Positions 6,909 to 16,252 of a stretch of DNA of 64,000 nt are shown here, piece by piece. Both the position numbers and the translations under genes were made by a program. The notes beneath the pieces were generated by a model, which was given only the letters and a program-made list of their open reading frames with translations, did no database searches and was not told where the DNA came from. How positions within the stretch are numbered: the first letter of the stretch is position 1; every line of letters starts with the position of its first letter. Source of the stretch: Haloterrigena gelatinilytica (lineage in GTDB: Archaea; Halobacteriota; Halobacteria; Halobacteriales; Natrialbaceae). The DNA is taken from NCBI RefSeq assembly GCF_013342145.1, contig NZ_JABUQZ010000001.1, positions 620,001-684,000 of the forward strand. The letters are read 5' to 3'.

Positions 6909-8666
6909 TCAGGACCGAGACGGATCGGTCCCGATCGATGACTCATCCGATCCGACATCGGCGTCCGCGGGAGTCGCGTCGCCGGCCGGTTCGACGCCGC
7001 GGAACTCGAATCTGGCGCCGCCGGCGTCGCTCTCCGCGACGGCGCTGGTCCAGTCGTGAGCCGTCGCGATTTCCTCGACGATGGAGAGCCCGAACCCCGT
7101 GCCGTCCCCGTCGGTCGTGTACCCGCTCTCGAAGACCCGATCGCACTGAGACGACGGGATTCCGACGCCGTCGTCCGCGACGTAAAACCCCGCTCCGGAT
7201 CCGTCGCGGGCGTCGCCGAGCGTTCCCACCGCGACCTCGAGGTCGGCGCCGTCCGCGCGATCGGTCCCGTGCTCGAGGGAATTGCGGAACAGGTTCTCGA
7301 GCAGTCGCCACAACCTGTCGGGATCGGCCAGTATCGGCGCGCTCGAGTCGATCGCGAGAGTCGCGTCGCCGGTGTCGACGCTCGCCCACGCGCGGTCCGC
7401 GAGCGCCGCGAGGTCGACGGGTTCGGTATCCGTTACATCCCGTCCCTCGCGGGCGAGCGCGAGGACGTCCTCGATGATCGTCTCCATCCGCTCGTGGGAC
7501 CGCTCGATCTCGTCGAGGTGCGGGTCCGGATCGTCGGCCTCGCGGGCCAGTTGCAGGTGGCCGCCGGCGACCGTCAGCGGATTGCGGAGGTCGTGGGAAA
7601 CGATGTTCGCGAACTCCGCTAAGCGCTCGTTTTGGCGCTCGAGTCGCGTCTCGCGGCGTTTCCGTTCGGTGATCTCGCGAGCGACGAACAGCCAGCCGGC
7701 GTGGCGATCGCGGCCGTCCTCGATGGGCGTCGTTCGCACGAGGTAGTAGTCGTCGCCGACCGCGAGCTCGCGTTCCGCGGGGTCGCGAGTCGCGGTCAGC
7801 GCGCGGACCTCCTCGCCCAACGCGGGGCGGTCGGCGAGCAGGGAGTCGACGCCGGTCCCGATCGGCGAGCCGTCGACGCACGCCAGCAGGCGCCGACCGA
7901 CGGGATTAGCGTCGATCAGTCGGTCTTCGTCGTCGACGACGAAGACCGCGTCGGTGACGGTGTCGAGCACCCGATCCCGGGCGATCGGAACGACATCGAC
8001 CAGTTGGTAGCGAAGGATCGCGACCGCGTACAGGATCCCGGCGACGGCGAACCCGATCGGCGAGACGTCGACGTCGACCGCTCCGAAGACGTAGGCTGCG
8101 TTCCCGACCCAGGCCGCGAGCGTGCCGGCGAGCAGCGCCGCGCTCTGCCCGCGGTACAGCGACCGCGAGCGAACCAGAAACTCGATGATCAGCACCGTCA
8201 CGACGGCGAGGACGACGTAGGAGTACGTCGTGTGGATCCAGAACGCGGGCCCCCACTCGACCGTTCCGTCGCTCAGGGCGTAGAAGAGGTTCCTCGGATT
8301 CGCGATCACGGTGAAGACGACCAGCACCGGTTCGATCGACAGCGCGGCCAGGATCGGCGGCCTGATCAGTTCCTCTCGACCGGTGTACTCGAGCGTGAAG
8401 ACGAGCTGCGCCATCGTCCCGACCCCCACACCGAGGAATAGGAGTCCGAGCAGTGCGAGGGCGAGGGGGCCCGGATCGATCCGCATGAGCGCGAGCCCGC
8501 AGACGGTCCACAGTCCTGACCCGAGGACGGTTCCGAGCAGCGGCCACGCGCCCGGCCGATCGCGATGGCGCCACAGCACGCCGGCGAGGATGACGCTATT
8601 GAGAGCCGTGATCGCGTACATCGCCTGTACGATCGAGCTTCCCGGGGCCGCGGACATCGTCGTCAC
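6909..8666 (-). CDS. Membrane sensor histidine kinase, 7TM-PAS-HisKA-HATPase
   Basis: A 585-residue kinase. About residues 10-225 form seven membrane segments of the histidine-kinase 7TM type. A PAS domain follows (about 228-345, with VFVVDDEDRLIDANPVGRR). Then come HisKA with the phosphoacceptor His in FANIVSHDLRNPL and HATPase with N-box LFRNSLEHG, G1 FYVADDGVGIP and G2 GDGTGFGLSIVEEIA. It should autophosphorylate and pass phosphate to a response regulator, but no receiver gene is adjacent, so the partner is elsewhere. It closely resembles the next gene, 89 bases upstream in transcription order, and is a tandem paralogue. The signal is unknown. ATG at 8657 is an alternative start. Confidence 0.92.
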   Translation of the reverse strand: MTTMSAAPGSSIVQAMYAITALNSVILAGVLWRHRDRPGAWPLLGTVLGSGLWTVCGLALMRIDPGPLALALLGLLFLGVGVGTMAQLVFTLEYTGREELIRPPILAALSIEPVLVVFTVIANPRNLFYALSDGTVEWGPAFWIHTTYSYVVLAVVTVLIIEFLVRSRSLYRGQSAALLAGTLAAWVGNAAYVFGAVDVDVSPIGFAVAGILYAVAILRYQLVDVVPIARDRVLDTVTDAVFVVDDEDRLIDANPVGRRLLACVDGSPIGTGVDSLLADRPALGEEVRALTATRDPAERELAVGDDYYLVRTTPIEDGRDRHAGWLFVAREITERKRRETRLERQNERLAEFANIVSHDLRNPLTVAGGHLQLAREADDPDPHLDEIERSHERMETIIEDVLALAREGRDVTDTEPVDLAALADRAWASVDTGDATLAIDSSAPILADPDRLWRLLENLFRNSLEHGTDRADGADLEVAVGTLGDARDGSGAGFYVADDGVGIPSSQCDRVFESGYTTDGDGTGFGLSIVEEIATAHDWTSAVAESDAGGARFEFRGVEPAGDATPADADVGSDESSIGTDPSRS

Positions 8667-8755
8667 TCGAGCATCGAGTACGTAAAGTGCACTGGCCGTT
8701 CGGTCGGCAGTCGGACCGACGCCGGGCGGCGGTTGACCGCCGCGACTCGAAGCCG

Positions 8756-10507
8756 TCAGTCAGCGGTCGGGACGGCCGCGTCCCGGTCGTCGATCTCGAC
8801 GCCGCGGAACTCGAATCTGGCGCCGCCGTCGGCGCTTTCGACGGCCTCGATCGCCCACCCGTGGGCGGTCGCGATCTCCTCGACGATGCTCAGTCCGAGG
8901 CCCGTCCCCTCCGGGTCGGTCGTGTACCCCTCCTCGAAGACGCGGTCGCGGTCGTCGGAGAGCCCGCGACCGTCGTCCGCGACGAAAAAGCCGCGTACCG
9001 GATTCGTTCCGACCGCACCGACGGAAACGGTCAGCGACGGCTCCGTCGGATCGCTCGAGTCCTCCGGGTCGGCGGAGCCGTCCGCCGGACGCCCGTGGTC
9101 GATGGCGTTCCGGAAGAGGTTTTCGAGGAGTCGGAGCAGTCGCCGTCGGTCGGCGAGGACGGTCGTCGACTCCTCGATCGTCAGCGTCGCGTCGCCGGTG
9201 TCGACACTCACCCAGGCTCGCTCGGCCACCACCGCCAGGTCGACGCGCTCCGGATCGGTCACGTCCGCTCCCTCACGAGCGAGCGCGAGGACGTCGTCGA
9301 TGATCGCCTCCATCCGCTCGTGGGATCGTTCGATCTCGTCGAGGTATTCCTCATCTTCGGTCTCGCGGGCGAGGTCGAGGTAACCGTCCGCGACGTTCAA
9401 CGGATTGCGAAGGTCGTGGGAGACGAGATCGGCGAACCGCTCGAGGCGTTCGTTCTGGCGCTGTAACTCGGCTTCCCGGCGCTTGCGTTCGGTGATATCG
9501 CGGACGACGAACAGCCAGCCGACGTGGCGGTCGCGCCCGTCTTCGATCGGCGTCGTCCGAACGTGAAAGTGCCCGTCGCGCAGTGCCAGTTCGCGTTCGG
9601 TCTCGACGGGACGATCCCTGAGACCGCGGAATTCGTCCCGTAACTCGGGGCGATCGGCGAACAGCGAGTCGAGATCCGTCCCGATCGGCGACTCGTCGAA
9701 CTCCTCGAGCAGCGCTCGGCCGGCGGGATTGACGTCGATGAGGCGATTCTCAGTATCGACGACGAAAACGCCGTCGGTGACGGTATCGAGAACGCGATCG
9801 CGGGCGATCGGAGCGATATCGACCAGCCGGTAGCGGACGATCGCGACCGAATACAGCGCACCCGCGAGGATGAATCCGATCGGCGTCGTATCGATGGCGA
9901 TCGACCCGAGGACGTCGAGGGTGTAGACCACGTTCGTCAGTAGCGGGGACGCGGACGCGCCGACCAGCATCGCGGCTTGCCCCCGGTATAGCGACCGGGA
10001 GTTGTGCAGGAACTCGAGGATTAGTATCGTTCCGGCGAGGGAGAGACAGTACGAGTAGACGAGGTGGACGTCGAACGCGGGGCCCCACTGAAAGCCGATA
10101 CCGCCGACGACCGTCGGATCGCGGGAGATCGATTCGAAAAACAGGTCGCCGGGATTCGCGAACGCGAACGCCGCGAGGAGCACTGGCTCGATCGAGAGGA
10201 GCGCGATCGTCCGTCGCGTGAGGAGGTGCTCGCGGCCGGTGTACGCGAGGACGAACAGGAACGAGCCGAGGACGCTGGCTCCGACACCGACGTAGAGAAA
10301 TCGGAGGAAGAACACCGACAGCGAGACGTGATCGACCGCGGAGCGCGCGAACAGCGATCCAGCCCAGATGGCCGCACCGACCACCGCGACGACCAGCGGT
10401 ACGGCACCGGTTTTCTCTCGATGGCCCCAGACGACGACGCCGAGCGCGGCGGCAGTCACCGCCGCGACGGCGTAGATAAGCGGGATCAGCTCGTGAGCGA
10501 GTGCCAC
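8756..10507 (-). CDS. Membrane sensor histidine kinase, 7TM-PAS-HisKA-HATPase (paralogue)
   Basis: A 583-residue kinase with the same plan as its neighbour: seven predicted membrane segments (about residues 5-225), PAS (VFVVDTENRLIDVNPAGRA), HisKA (FADLVSHDLRNPLNVADGY) and HATPase (N-box LFRNAIDHG, G1 FFVADDGRGLS, G2 GTGLGLSIVEEIATAHGW). Identity is highest in the PAS-to-kinase half; the membrane half has diverged, as expected if the two copies now see different signals. A TATA-like TTATAATT lies on the minus strand about 20-30 bases before the start, at 10528-10536. The cognate response regulator is not in the window. Confidence 0.92.
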   Translation of the reverse strand: MALAHELIPLIYAVAAVTAAALGVVVWGHREKTGAVPLVVAVVGAAIWAGSLFARSAVDHVSLSVFFLRFLYVGVGASVLGSFLFVLAYTGREHLLTRRTIALLSIEPVLLAAFAFANPGDLFFESISRDPTVVGGIGFQWGPAFDVHLVYSYCLSLAGTILILEFLHNSRSLYRGQAAMLVGASASPLLTNVVYTLDVLGSIAIDTTPIGFILAGALYSVAIVRYRLVDIAPIARDRVLDTVTDGVFVVDTENRLIDVNPAGRALLEEFDESPIGTDLDSLFADRPELRDEFRGLRDRPVETERELALRDGHFHVRTTPIEDGRDRHVGWLFVVRDITERKRREAELQRQNERLERFADLVSHDLRNPLNVADGYLDLARETEDEEYLDEIERSHERMEAIIDDVLALAREGADVTDPERVDLAVVAERAWVSVDTGDATLTIEESTTVLADRRRLLRLLENLFRNAIDHGRPADGSADPEDSSDPTEPSLTVSVGAVGTNPVRGFFVADDGRGLSDDRDRVFEEGYTTDPEGTGLGLSIVEEIATAHGWAIEAVESADGGARFEFRGVEIDDRDAAVPTAD

Positions 10508-10786
10508 CCGAGTCCGTCTCGTGGCGGAATTATAAAGATTTGTGGCTACCGACTAGCGTATGCGCTGATCGAGGCGGGATTATCTGCTCCGATCTTTGAA
10601 TTGTACTGCCGGGCCACCACATCGAACGGGCCGAGTACGGCGATCGGCTATCTGTTACTAGTCGGTCTGCGATCTCGAGAGCCGTCGGTCCTCGGACCGG
10701 CGTCTCGACGGTCGGATGCGGACCCGAAACTGGAACCGAGAGTCGGGATCGGTGCGGTCTTGTGGCGCGCGCGTCTACGGTCGCCT

Positions 10787-11053
10787 ATGCCCGTTCCGAA
10801 GGACGAGTTCGAGAGTCTCCCGCCCTGTGACTTCTACACGCCGGCGGAGTTGCTCGAGGACGACCAGATGTACACCGTCTACGAGATCGCCCGCCTCCTG
10901 CAGGGGTTAGAGCCCGACGCCGAGATCGACGAAGGCACCGAGAGCATCCTGCTCGACTGGGCGATTCCCTGGGTGATGAACAACGCGGACGATCTCGTGG
11001 TCGCCGAGCCGCGATCCGACGACGAACCCGGCTACTACGGCCTGAAAGAATGA
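10787..11053 (+). CDS. DUF5827 family protein
   Basis: An 88-residue acidic protein that I place in the haloarchaeal DUF5827 family from its overall sequence (MPVPKDEFESLPPCDFYTP and the closing EPGYYGLKE). No catalytic motif, membrane segment or signal peptide is visible, and the function is unknown. The ATG at 10787 was chosen because the 240 in-frame codons upstream read as non-coding. Its stop overlaps the start of the following ATPase gene by 4 bases (ATGA), so the two are co-translated and probably work together. Confidence 0.75.
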   Translation: MPVPKDEFESLPPCDFYTPAELLEDDQMYTVYEIARLLQGLEPDAEIDEGTESILLDWAIPWVMNNADDLVVAEPRSDDEPGYYGLKE

Positions 11054-11883
11054 TCCTCCTCGTGGTCGGTGCCGATCGCGTCGACGCCGGCAAGACCACG
11101 TTCTCGGTCGGCCTGCTCGAGCGAACCGGCGCGGTCGGCTACAAGCCCCGGGCCGGCAACGACTACTGGTTCGACCACGACGACTGCCGGACGGCGCTGG
11201 CCGACGACCGCCTCTACGGGAAGGACGCGAAACGCCTCGCGGCCGCGGAGGGACGCGGCCGCGAGCCGGAAACCCTCAATCCCGTCCACCGCCTCTGGCG
11301 TCCCACGCCCGGCGACGGGACCGGACTCCTCGGGAAGGCCGATCGCGAGTTCCTCGTCGATCGCGTCGGCCGCCCGGGCGACGACGATCCGACGTTCGTG
11401 CGCAACGCGACCGCGGATATTCCGGACGCAGTCGCCGACGCGCTCCCGCTCGAGGACGCCGTCGCCGTCGAGACCGTCGCGGAGTTCAACGAGATCGCCG
11501 AGCGGCGGTACGTCCCCGCATTCGAGGGGCTGGCCGCCGAGGTCGAATCGACGGAGGTCGCGGTCGTCGAATCCTACAGCGATATCGCGCGACCGCTCCA
11601 GTCGCTCGATCCCGCGGCGATCAGCGCCGTCGCGGCCGTCGAACCCGGCCGCGTCCGGATCTACCCGAGCGATCGCTACTGCCGGGCCTGCGAGATCGCC
11701 AGTTCGAGCCCGAAAGACGGCGCGCTCGAGAAGCGCGTCCCCGACGTGCTCGAATACCTCGATCCGATCGACCGGATTCGCCTGCCGCCGCTCGGGAGCG
11801 ACGAGCGGGCGGAGCCGGCGCGGATCGCTCGCGCGTATTCTGACGCCTACGACGCGCTGCTCGAGGCGGCTCGAGCGGTCTGA
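11050..11883 (+). CDS. P-loop ATPase, haloarchaeal conserved
   Basis: A 277-residue protein that opens with a Walker A-like loop LVVGADRVDAGKTTFSVGLL, so it should bind ATP or GTP. The plan resembles dethiobiotin-synthetase/MinD-type P-loop enzymes. An Asp/His-rich segment GNDYWFDHDDCRT follows, and a late motif RIYPSDRYCRACEIASSS contains paired Cys. No membrane segment is seen. The start overlaps the DUF5827 stop by 4 bases, indicating a two-gene operon. The exact reaction is not known to me; a ligase-like or metal-loading role would be a guess. Confidence 0.75.
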   Translation: MILLVVGADRVDAGKTTFSVGLLERTGAVGYKPRAGNDYWFDHDDCRTALADDRLYGKDAKRLAAAEGRGREPETLNPVHRLWRPTPGDGTGLLGKADREFLVDRVGRPGDDDPTFVRNATADIPDAVADALPLEDAVAVETVAEFNEIAERRYVPAFEGLAAEVESTEVAVVESYSDIARPLQSLDPAAISAVAAVEPGRVRIYPSDRYCRACEIASSSPKDGALEKRVPDVLEYLDPIDRIRLPPLGSDERAEPARIARAYSDAYDALLEAARAV

Positions 11884-12071
11884 GAGGCCGGGCCAGACGA
11901 ACGTCGCGCTCGGCTGCCGGCGATCGATCTTTGGATCGTCCGAGTCGAAAATGTCGCCCTCGTCCGAGCTGGGTTTCCGCTCGCGCAGTCGCTCGAGCCC
12001 GGTTCAGGCGGCAGCCGTTGCCGGGATATCCGATCAGAGGGATTAAGACCACTCAGTGGAACCACCGTGTA

Positions 12072-13154
12072 ATGAAACGACGCGCGTTGCTCGGTGCGAT
12101 CGGAAGCGGATCGGCGCTCGGCATCGCCGGCTGTCTGACGCGGGACGACGGCGGCGACGAGGCGGGCGACGGAACGCTCACCGTCGTCACCTACGAGTCG
12201 ATGATCGATACGGAGGACTCCGCCGGCCCGTGGCTCAAGGAGCGCTTCGAGGACGAGTTCGACGCCGAACTCGAGTGGGAGCAACTTCCTGACGGCGGGA
12301 TCAACCACTACGTCCAGCGCGCCGATCGGGACGCCGAGATCGACGCCGACGTCTACCTGGGGCTGAACGTGGACGATCTGGTGCGCGTCGACGACCAGCT
12401 CGAGGGCGGCGCCCTCTTTCGCGAACTCGATCGCGACCGACTCGAGCGGGCCGACCGCGTCCGCGACGAGTTCTCGCTGGGGGACCCCCACGGCCGCACG
12501 CTCACCTACGACATGGGCTACATCAGCCTCGTCTACGACGAGACCGAGGTCGCGGAACCCGCGTCGCTCGAGGATCTGACCGAACCCGCATACGAGGACG
12601 CGTTGCTGGCCCAGAACGCCCAGAAAGCCGATTCGGGACAGGCGTTCCTGCTGTGGACGATCGACGCCTTCGGCGAGGACGGGTACCTCGACTACTGGCA
12701 GCGACTCGAGGACAACGGGGTTCGCGTCCTCGACGGCTGGAGCGAGTCCTACTCGGGCGCGTACATGGAGGGCGAGCGATCGATGGTCGTCTCCTACTCG
12801 ACCGACCAGGTGTACGCCAACCGGTTCGACTACGACTTCTCGCGCCATCAGGTCGCCTTCCCGGACGATCAGGGCTACGCCAACCCCGAGGGGATGGCGA
12901 TCTTCGAGGGCGCCGGCGACGTCGACCTCGCCTACGACTTCTTCGACTTCGTCCTCTCGAGCGAGGCCCAGGCCGAGATCGCCACGCGAAACGTCCAGTA
13001 CCCGGCCGTCGCGGACGAGCACGTCGACCTCGACGAGGAGTTCGACGAGTACGCGCACACGCCGGAGGAGATGGTCTCGTTCGACTACGACGATCTCCGG
13101 GGCGACCTCGACGGCTGGGTCGAGGACTGGGCTCAGGAGTTCGCCGGCCAGTAA
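12072..13154 (+). CDS. thiB: Thiamine-type ABC transporter substrate-binding lipoprotein
   Basis: A 360-residue Tat lipoprotein. The N-terminus KRRALLGAIGSGSALGIAGC has a twin Arg and a lipobox Cys at residue 21, so the protein is exported folded and lipid-anchored. The mature part matches ThiB: LTVVTYESMI, then DADVYLGLNVDDLV, and SMVVSYSTDQVYANR near the ligand site. It captures thiamine or its phosphates outside the cell for the permease encoded next. The ATG at 12072 follows a TATA-like GATTAAG at 12041-12047. It is the first gene of thiB-thiP-thiQ. I saw no TPP-riboswitch core in the leader. Substrate is by homology. Confidence 0.88.
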   Translation: MKRRALLGAIGSGSALGIAGCLTRDDGGDEAGDGTLTVVTYESMIDTEDSAGPWLKERFEDEFDAELEWEQLPDGGINHYVQRADRDAEIDADVYLGLNVDDLVRVDDQLEGGALFRELDRDRLERADRVRDEFSLGDPHGRTLTYDMGYISLVYDETEVAEPASLEDLTEPAYEDALLAQNAQKADSGQAFLLWTIDAFGEDGYLDYWQRLEDNGVRVLDGWSESYSGAYMEGERSMVVSYSTDQVYANRFDYDFSRHQVAFPDDQGYANPEGMAIFEGAGDVDLAYDFFDFVLSSEAQAEIATRNVQYPAVADEHVDLDEEFDEYAHTPEEMVSFDYDDLRGDLDGWVEDWAQEFAGQ

Positions 13155-13169
13155 CGGGTCGCCCCACTC

Positions 13170-15074
13170 GTGTCCCTCGCAGATCGTCCCGTCGTCGATC
13201 GACTCTCCGCTGGCGCCGTCAGCGCGTGGCTCGAGCGCCGCGCCCTCTCGCTGGCCGCGCTCGGGACGGCGGCCGTCCTCGTCGTCGTGCTCTACCTCCC
13301 CGTCGGTCTCGTCTTCGTGGAGGCGCTCCTCGAGGACGGATCGCCGACGCTCGGTCACGTCACTGAGGTGCTGACGGATCCGTTCTACTTCGGCGTCCTC
13401 GCGGACGTCTTCGCCGATCCGCTCGCGATCGGCGCGCATCTCGGCTCGCTCGCGGGCTGGCTCGCCGCGGTGTCGATCGCGCCGACCCTCGCGTCTCCGG
13501 TTCCCGGCGTCGACCTGCCGGTGCCGTGGCTCGCCGTCGACGCGCCGCCGGTTCGGAAGGGGCTGTTCGGTTTCACGGCCTATCAGGCCGCGCTGTCGAC
13601 GGTCGCGAGCGTCGCGATCGGCCTCCCGGCCGCCTCCGTCCTCGCGAACTACGAGTTCCGCGGCCGGCGCACGCTCCGATCGCTGACGATTCTACCGTTC
13701 GTGTTGCCAGGAATCATGGTCGCCGTCGGCTTCTACGCGATGTTCGGGCGGACGGGGACGCTCAACACCCTGCTCGGGGCGGTCGGCCTGGGTCCGTTCG
13801 CGTTCGTCGAGACGAGCCCGCTCGCGATCGTGATCCTCGCCCACGCCTTCTACAACGCGCCGCTGGTCGCCCGTCTGACCGTCTCCGCCTGGGAGTCCGT
13901 CGACGCCCGCACCGTCGAGACCGCCCGCAGCCTCGGCGCGAGCCCCCGCCGGGCCTTCCGCGACGTCGTCGTGCCGCAACTCGTCCCGGCGGTCCTCACC
14001 GGCGCGCTGCTGACCTTCATCTTCACGTTCATGACCTTCCCCATCGTGCTCGCGCTCGGCGGCCTCCAACTGGCGACCGTCGAGGTCTGGATCTACGACC
14101 GGATCCAGCGGTTGGCCTACGGGGAAGCGGCCTCGCTCGCGATCCTCGAGACGATCCTCTCGCTGGGGCTGACCTACGCCTACCTCCGGTACGAGTCGGC
14201 ACAGACCGGGTTCTCGCAGGCGCCGTCGCCGCCGCCGAGAGAAGCGCTCTTCCCCGACGTGCGGACGGCGCTCTCGCCGCGGCGGCTCGCGATTCTGGGG
14301 TACGGGTGCGTCGCGCTGGTCCTCTTCGTCGGTCCGCTGGCGAGTCTGGTCGTCGGGAGTTTCACCGACGGCTCCGGGTTCACGCTCCGGAACTACGCGT
14401 TCCTGCTCGAGCGCCAACTCGAGGGCGCGAGCTTCCAGACGCGTCCGGTCCCGGCGATCCGGAACTCGCTGCTGTTCGGGCTCGCGACGCTGGCCGTCGC
14501 GGTGCCGATGGGCGTCGTGATCTCGGTGCTGACGGTCCGGGCCGGCAGGAGCGGACGGCTCGTCGACACGCTCGCGATGTTGCCGCTGGCGGTCAGCGGC
14601 GTCGTCTTCGGGATCGGGCTCCTGCAGGGGCTGGTCTTCGGGGTTCCCTTACCCGGCGGCTGGCGCCTCCAGGTGACGGGCGCGGTCGCCATCGTCGCCG
14701 CCCACGCGGTCGCCGCCTACCCGTTCGTGACGCGCAACGTCTCGCCGCTGCTCGCGACACTCGATCCGGCGCTGGTCGAGTCCGCCCGCGCCCTCGGCGC
14801 CTCGCGAACGCGGGCGTTGCTCGACGTCGAACTCCCGCTGGTCGCCAACGGGATCGTCGCCGGCGCGGCCTTCGCCTTCGCCGTCTCGATCGGCGAGTTC
14901 TCTTCGACGGTGATTTTGGCCAGCGGGAGCGAGCACTACACGATGCCGGTCGCCGTCGAGCGCTACCTCGGCCGTCGCTCCGGGCCCGCGATCGCCATGG
15001 GGACCCTATTGTTGCTCGTCACGGCGGCGAGTTTCGTCGTCGTCGATCGCGTCGGCGGGAGGTACGAACTGTGA
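13170..15074 (+). CDS. thiP: Thiamine-type ABC transporter permease, two fused permease domains
   Basis: A 634-residue polytopic membrane protein holding two permease modules in tandem. Each carries the ABC-permease EAA loop: ETARSLGASPRRAFRDVVVP in the first half and ESARALGASRTRALLDVELP in the second, both docking sites for the ATPase. About 12 membrane segments are predicted. The fused plan is that of ThiP/FbpB-type importers. It starts with GTG at 13170, 15 bases after thiB, and its stop overlaps the GTG of the ATPase gene by 4 bases. The substrate is taken from the ThiB-like binding protein. Confidence 0.9.
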   Translation: MSLADRPVVDRLSAGAVSAWLERRALSLAALGTAAVLVVVLYLPVGLVFVEALLEDGSPTLGHVTEVLTDPFYFGVLADVFADPLAIGAHLGSLAGWLAAVSIAPTLASPVPGVDLPVPWLAVDAPPVRKGLFGFTAYQAALSTVASVAIGLPAASVLANYEFRGRRTLRSLTILPFVLPGIMVAVGFYAMFGRTGTLNTLLGAVGLGPFAFVETSPLAIVILAHAFYNAPLVARLTVSAWESVDARTVETARSLGASPRRAFRDVVVPQLVPAVLTGALLTFIFTFMTFPIVLALGGLQLATVEVWIYDRIQRLAYGEAASLAILETILSLGLTYAYLRYESAQTGFSQAPSPPPREALFPDVRTALSPRRLAILGYGCVALVLFVGPLASLVVGSFTDGSGFTLRNYAFLLERQLEGASFQTRPVPAIRNSLLFGLATLAVAVPMGVVISVLTVRAGRSGRLVDTLAMLPLAVSGVVFGIGLLQGLVFGVPLPGGWRLQVTGAVAIVAAHAVAAYPFVTRNVSPLLATLDPALVESARALGASRTRALLDVELPLVANGIVAGAAFAFAVSIGEFSSTVILASGSEHYTMPVAVERYLGRRSGPAIAMGTLLLLVTAASFVVVDRVGGRYEL

Positions 15075-16252
15075 CCGAACTCCGACTCGAGGGCGTCACC
15101 AAGCGCTACGGGGCGGACGGAAGCGGCACCGTCGCGCTGCGGGACGTCGATTTGACCGTCCGCGACGGCGAGTTCTTCACGCTCGTCGGGCCGTCGGGCT
15201 GCGGGAAGACGACCACGCTCAGAGCGATCGCGGGGTTCGAGGCGCCGACCGACGGCACCGTCCGCTTCGACGGCGAGGTGGTCACCGACGCGGCGCCCGA
15301 GGAGCGAGACGTCGGCGTCGTCTTCCAGAGCTACGCGCTCTTTCCCCACATGAGCGTCGCCGAAAACGTCGGCTACGGACTTCGATACCGGGAGCCGCCC
15401 GCGGGGACGAGCGTCGACGACCGCGTCCGCGAACTGCTCGAACTGGTCGATCTCGAGGGGATGGGCGACCGCGATCCCGACCAGCTGTCGGGCGGGCAGC
15501 AACAGCGGGTCGCGCTGGCCCGCGCGCTCGCGCCCGAACCCGACCTGCTCCTGCTCGACGAGCCGATGAGCGCGCTCGACGCGCGGCTCCGGGAGTCGCT
15601 GCGCCGCCAGCTCAAACGGATCCAGTCGCGACTCGAGATCACGACCGTCTACGTCACCCACGACCAGGCGGAGGCGCTGGCGATCTCGGACCGCCTCGCG
15701 GTGCTGCGCGACGGCCGGATCGAGCAGGTCGGCCGACCGCGGGAGATCTACCGCGAGCCGTCGACCCGGTTCGTCGCCGAGTTCGTCGGCGACAACAACG
15801 TCTTCGACGCGACCGCGCGCGGCCGCGACGGCGACCGGGCGCGGGTCGCCGTCGACGGGAGCGATCGCGAGTTCGAGATCGCGGGCGTCCCGGCCGGTGC
15901 GGAGCGCGTGAGTTTCTGCGTCCGACCGGCCGCGCTCGCTCGAGACGCCGACGCCAATCGGTTCCCCGTCGAGATCGAAACGAGCGAGTTCCGCGGCGAG
16001 CACGTTCGGGCGTACGGGCGGTGGGACGGCGGGTCGGTCGTGCTCCAGTTCGACGCCGAGATGCAGTTCCCATCGGACCCCGACGGCCTCGAGAGCGGGG
16101 TGACCGCGACGACCGACGGCGGTATGGACGACAACGGAGCTGACGGTGCGGACGACGGTGGTGACGCGACGATCGACGGCGACGTCGCAGTCGGGTTCGC
16201 GCCGACGGACGCGCACGTACTTGAGACGCAGTCGGCAGAAGAGCGGCGGTAA
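15071..16252 (+). CDS. thiQ: ABC transporter ATP-binding protein, thiamine operon
   Basis: A 393-residue ATPase with Walker A GPSGCGKTTTLRAIAGFE, Q-loop VVFQSYALFPHMSV, signature [15 protein letters not shown], Walker B DLLLLDEPMSALDARLRE and switch His in VYVTHDQAEALAISDRLAV. A C-terminal TOBE-like regulatory domain (about 240-350) places it in the CUT1/PotA-like group; a final stretch of about 50 residues is acidic and low in complexity. The GTG start at 15071 overlaps the permease stop by 4 bases. The stop at 16250-16252 directly abuts the stop of the convergent MBL gene. It powers thiamine-type uptake by the ThiB/ThiP proteins. Confidence 0.9.
   Translation: MTELRLEGVTKRYGADGSGTVALRDVDLTVRDGEFFTLVGPSGCGKTTTLRAIAGFEAPTDGTVRFDGEVVTDAAPEERDVGVVFQSYALFPHMSVAENVGYGLRYREPPAGTSVDDRVRELLELVDLEGMGDRDPDQLSGGQQQRVALARALAPEPDLLLLDEPMSALDARLRESLRRQLKRIQSRLEITTVYVTHDQAEALAISDRLAVLRDGRIEQVGRPREIYREPSTRFVAEFVGDNNVFDATARGRDGDRARVAVDGSDREFEIAGVPAGAERVSFCVRPAALARDADANRFPVEIETSEFRGEHVRAYGRWDGGSVVLQFDAEMQFPSDPDGLESGVTATTDGGMDDNGADGADDGGDATIDGDVAVGFAPTDAHVLETQSAEERR

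Noticed and set aside
11884..12071. TPP riboswitch upstream of thiB
   Set aside because: I looked for the conserved core (CUGAGA and ACCUGAUC-like elements) on both strands and did not find it.
13526..15070. Long open frame running over the thiP gene in another phase
   Set aside because: It is Arg/Gly-rich shadow sequence caused by GC-rich codons of thiP; only the part from 15071 (thiQ) has real motifs.
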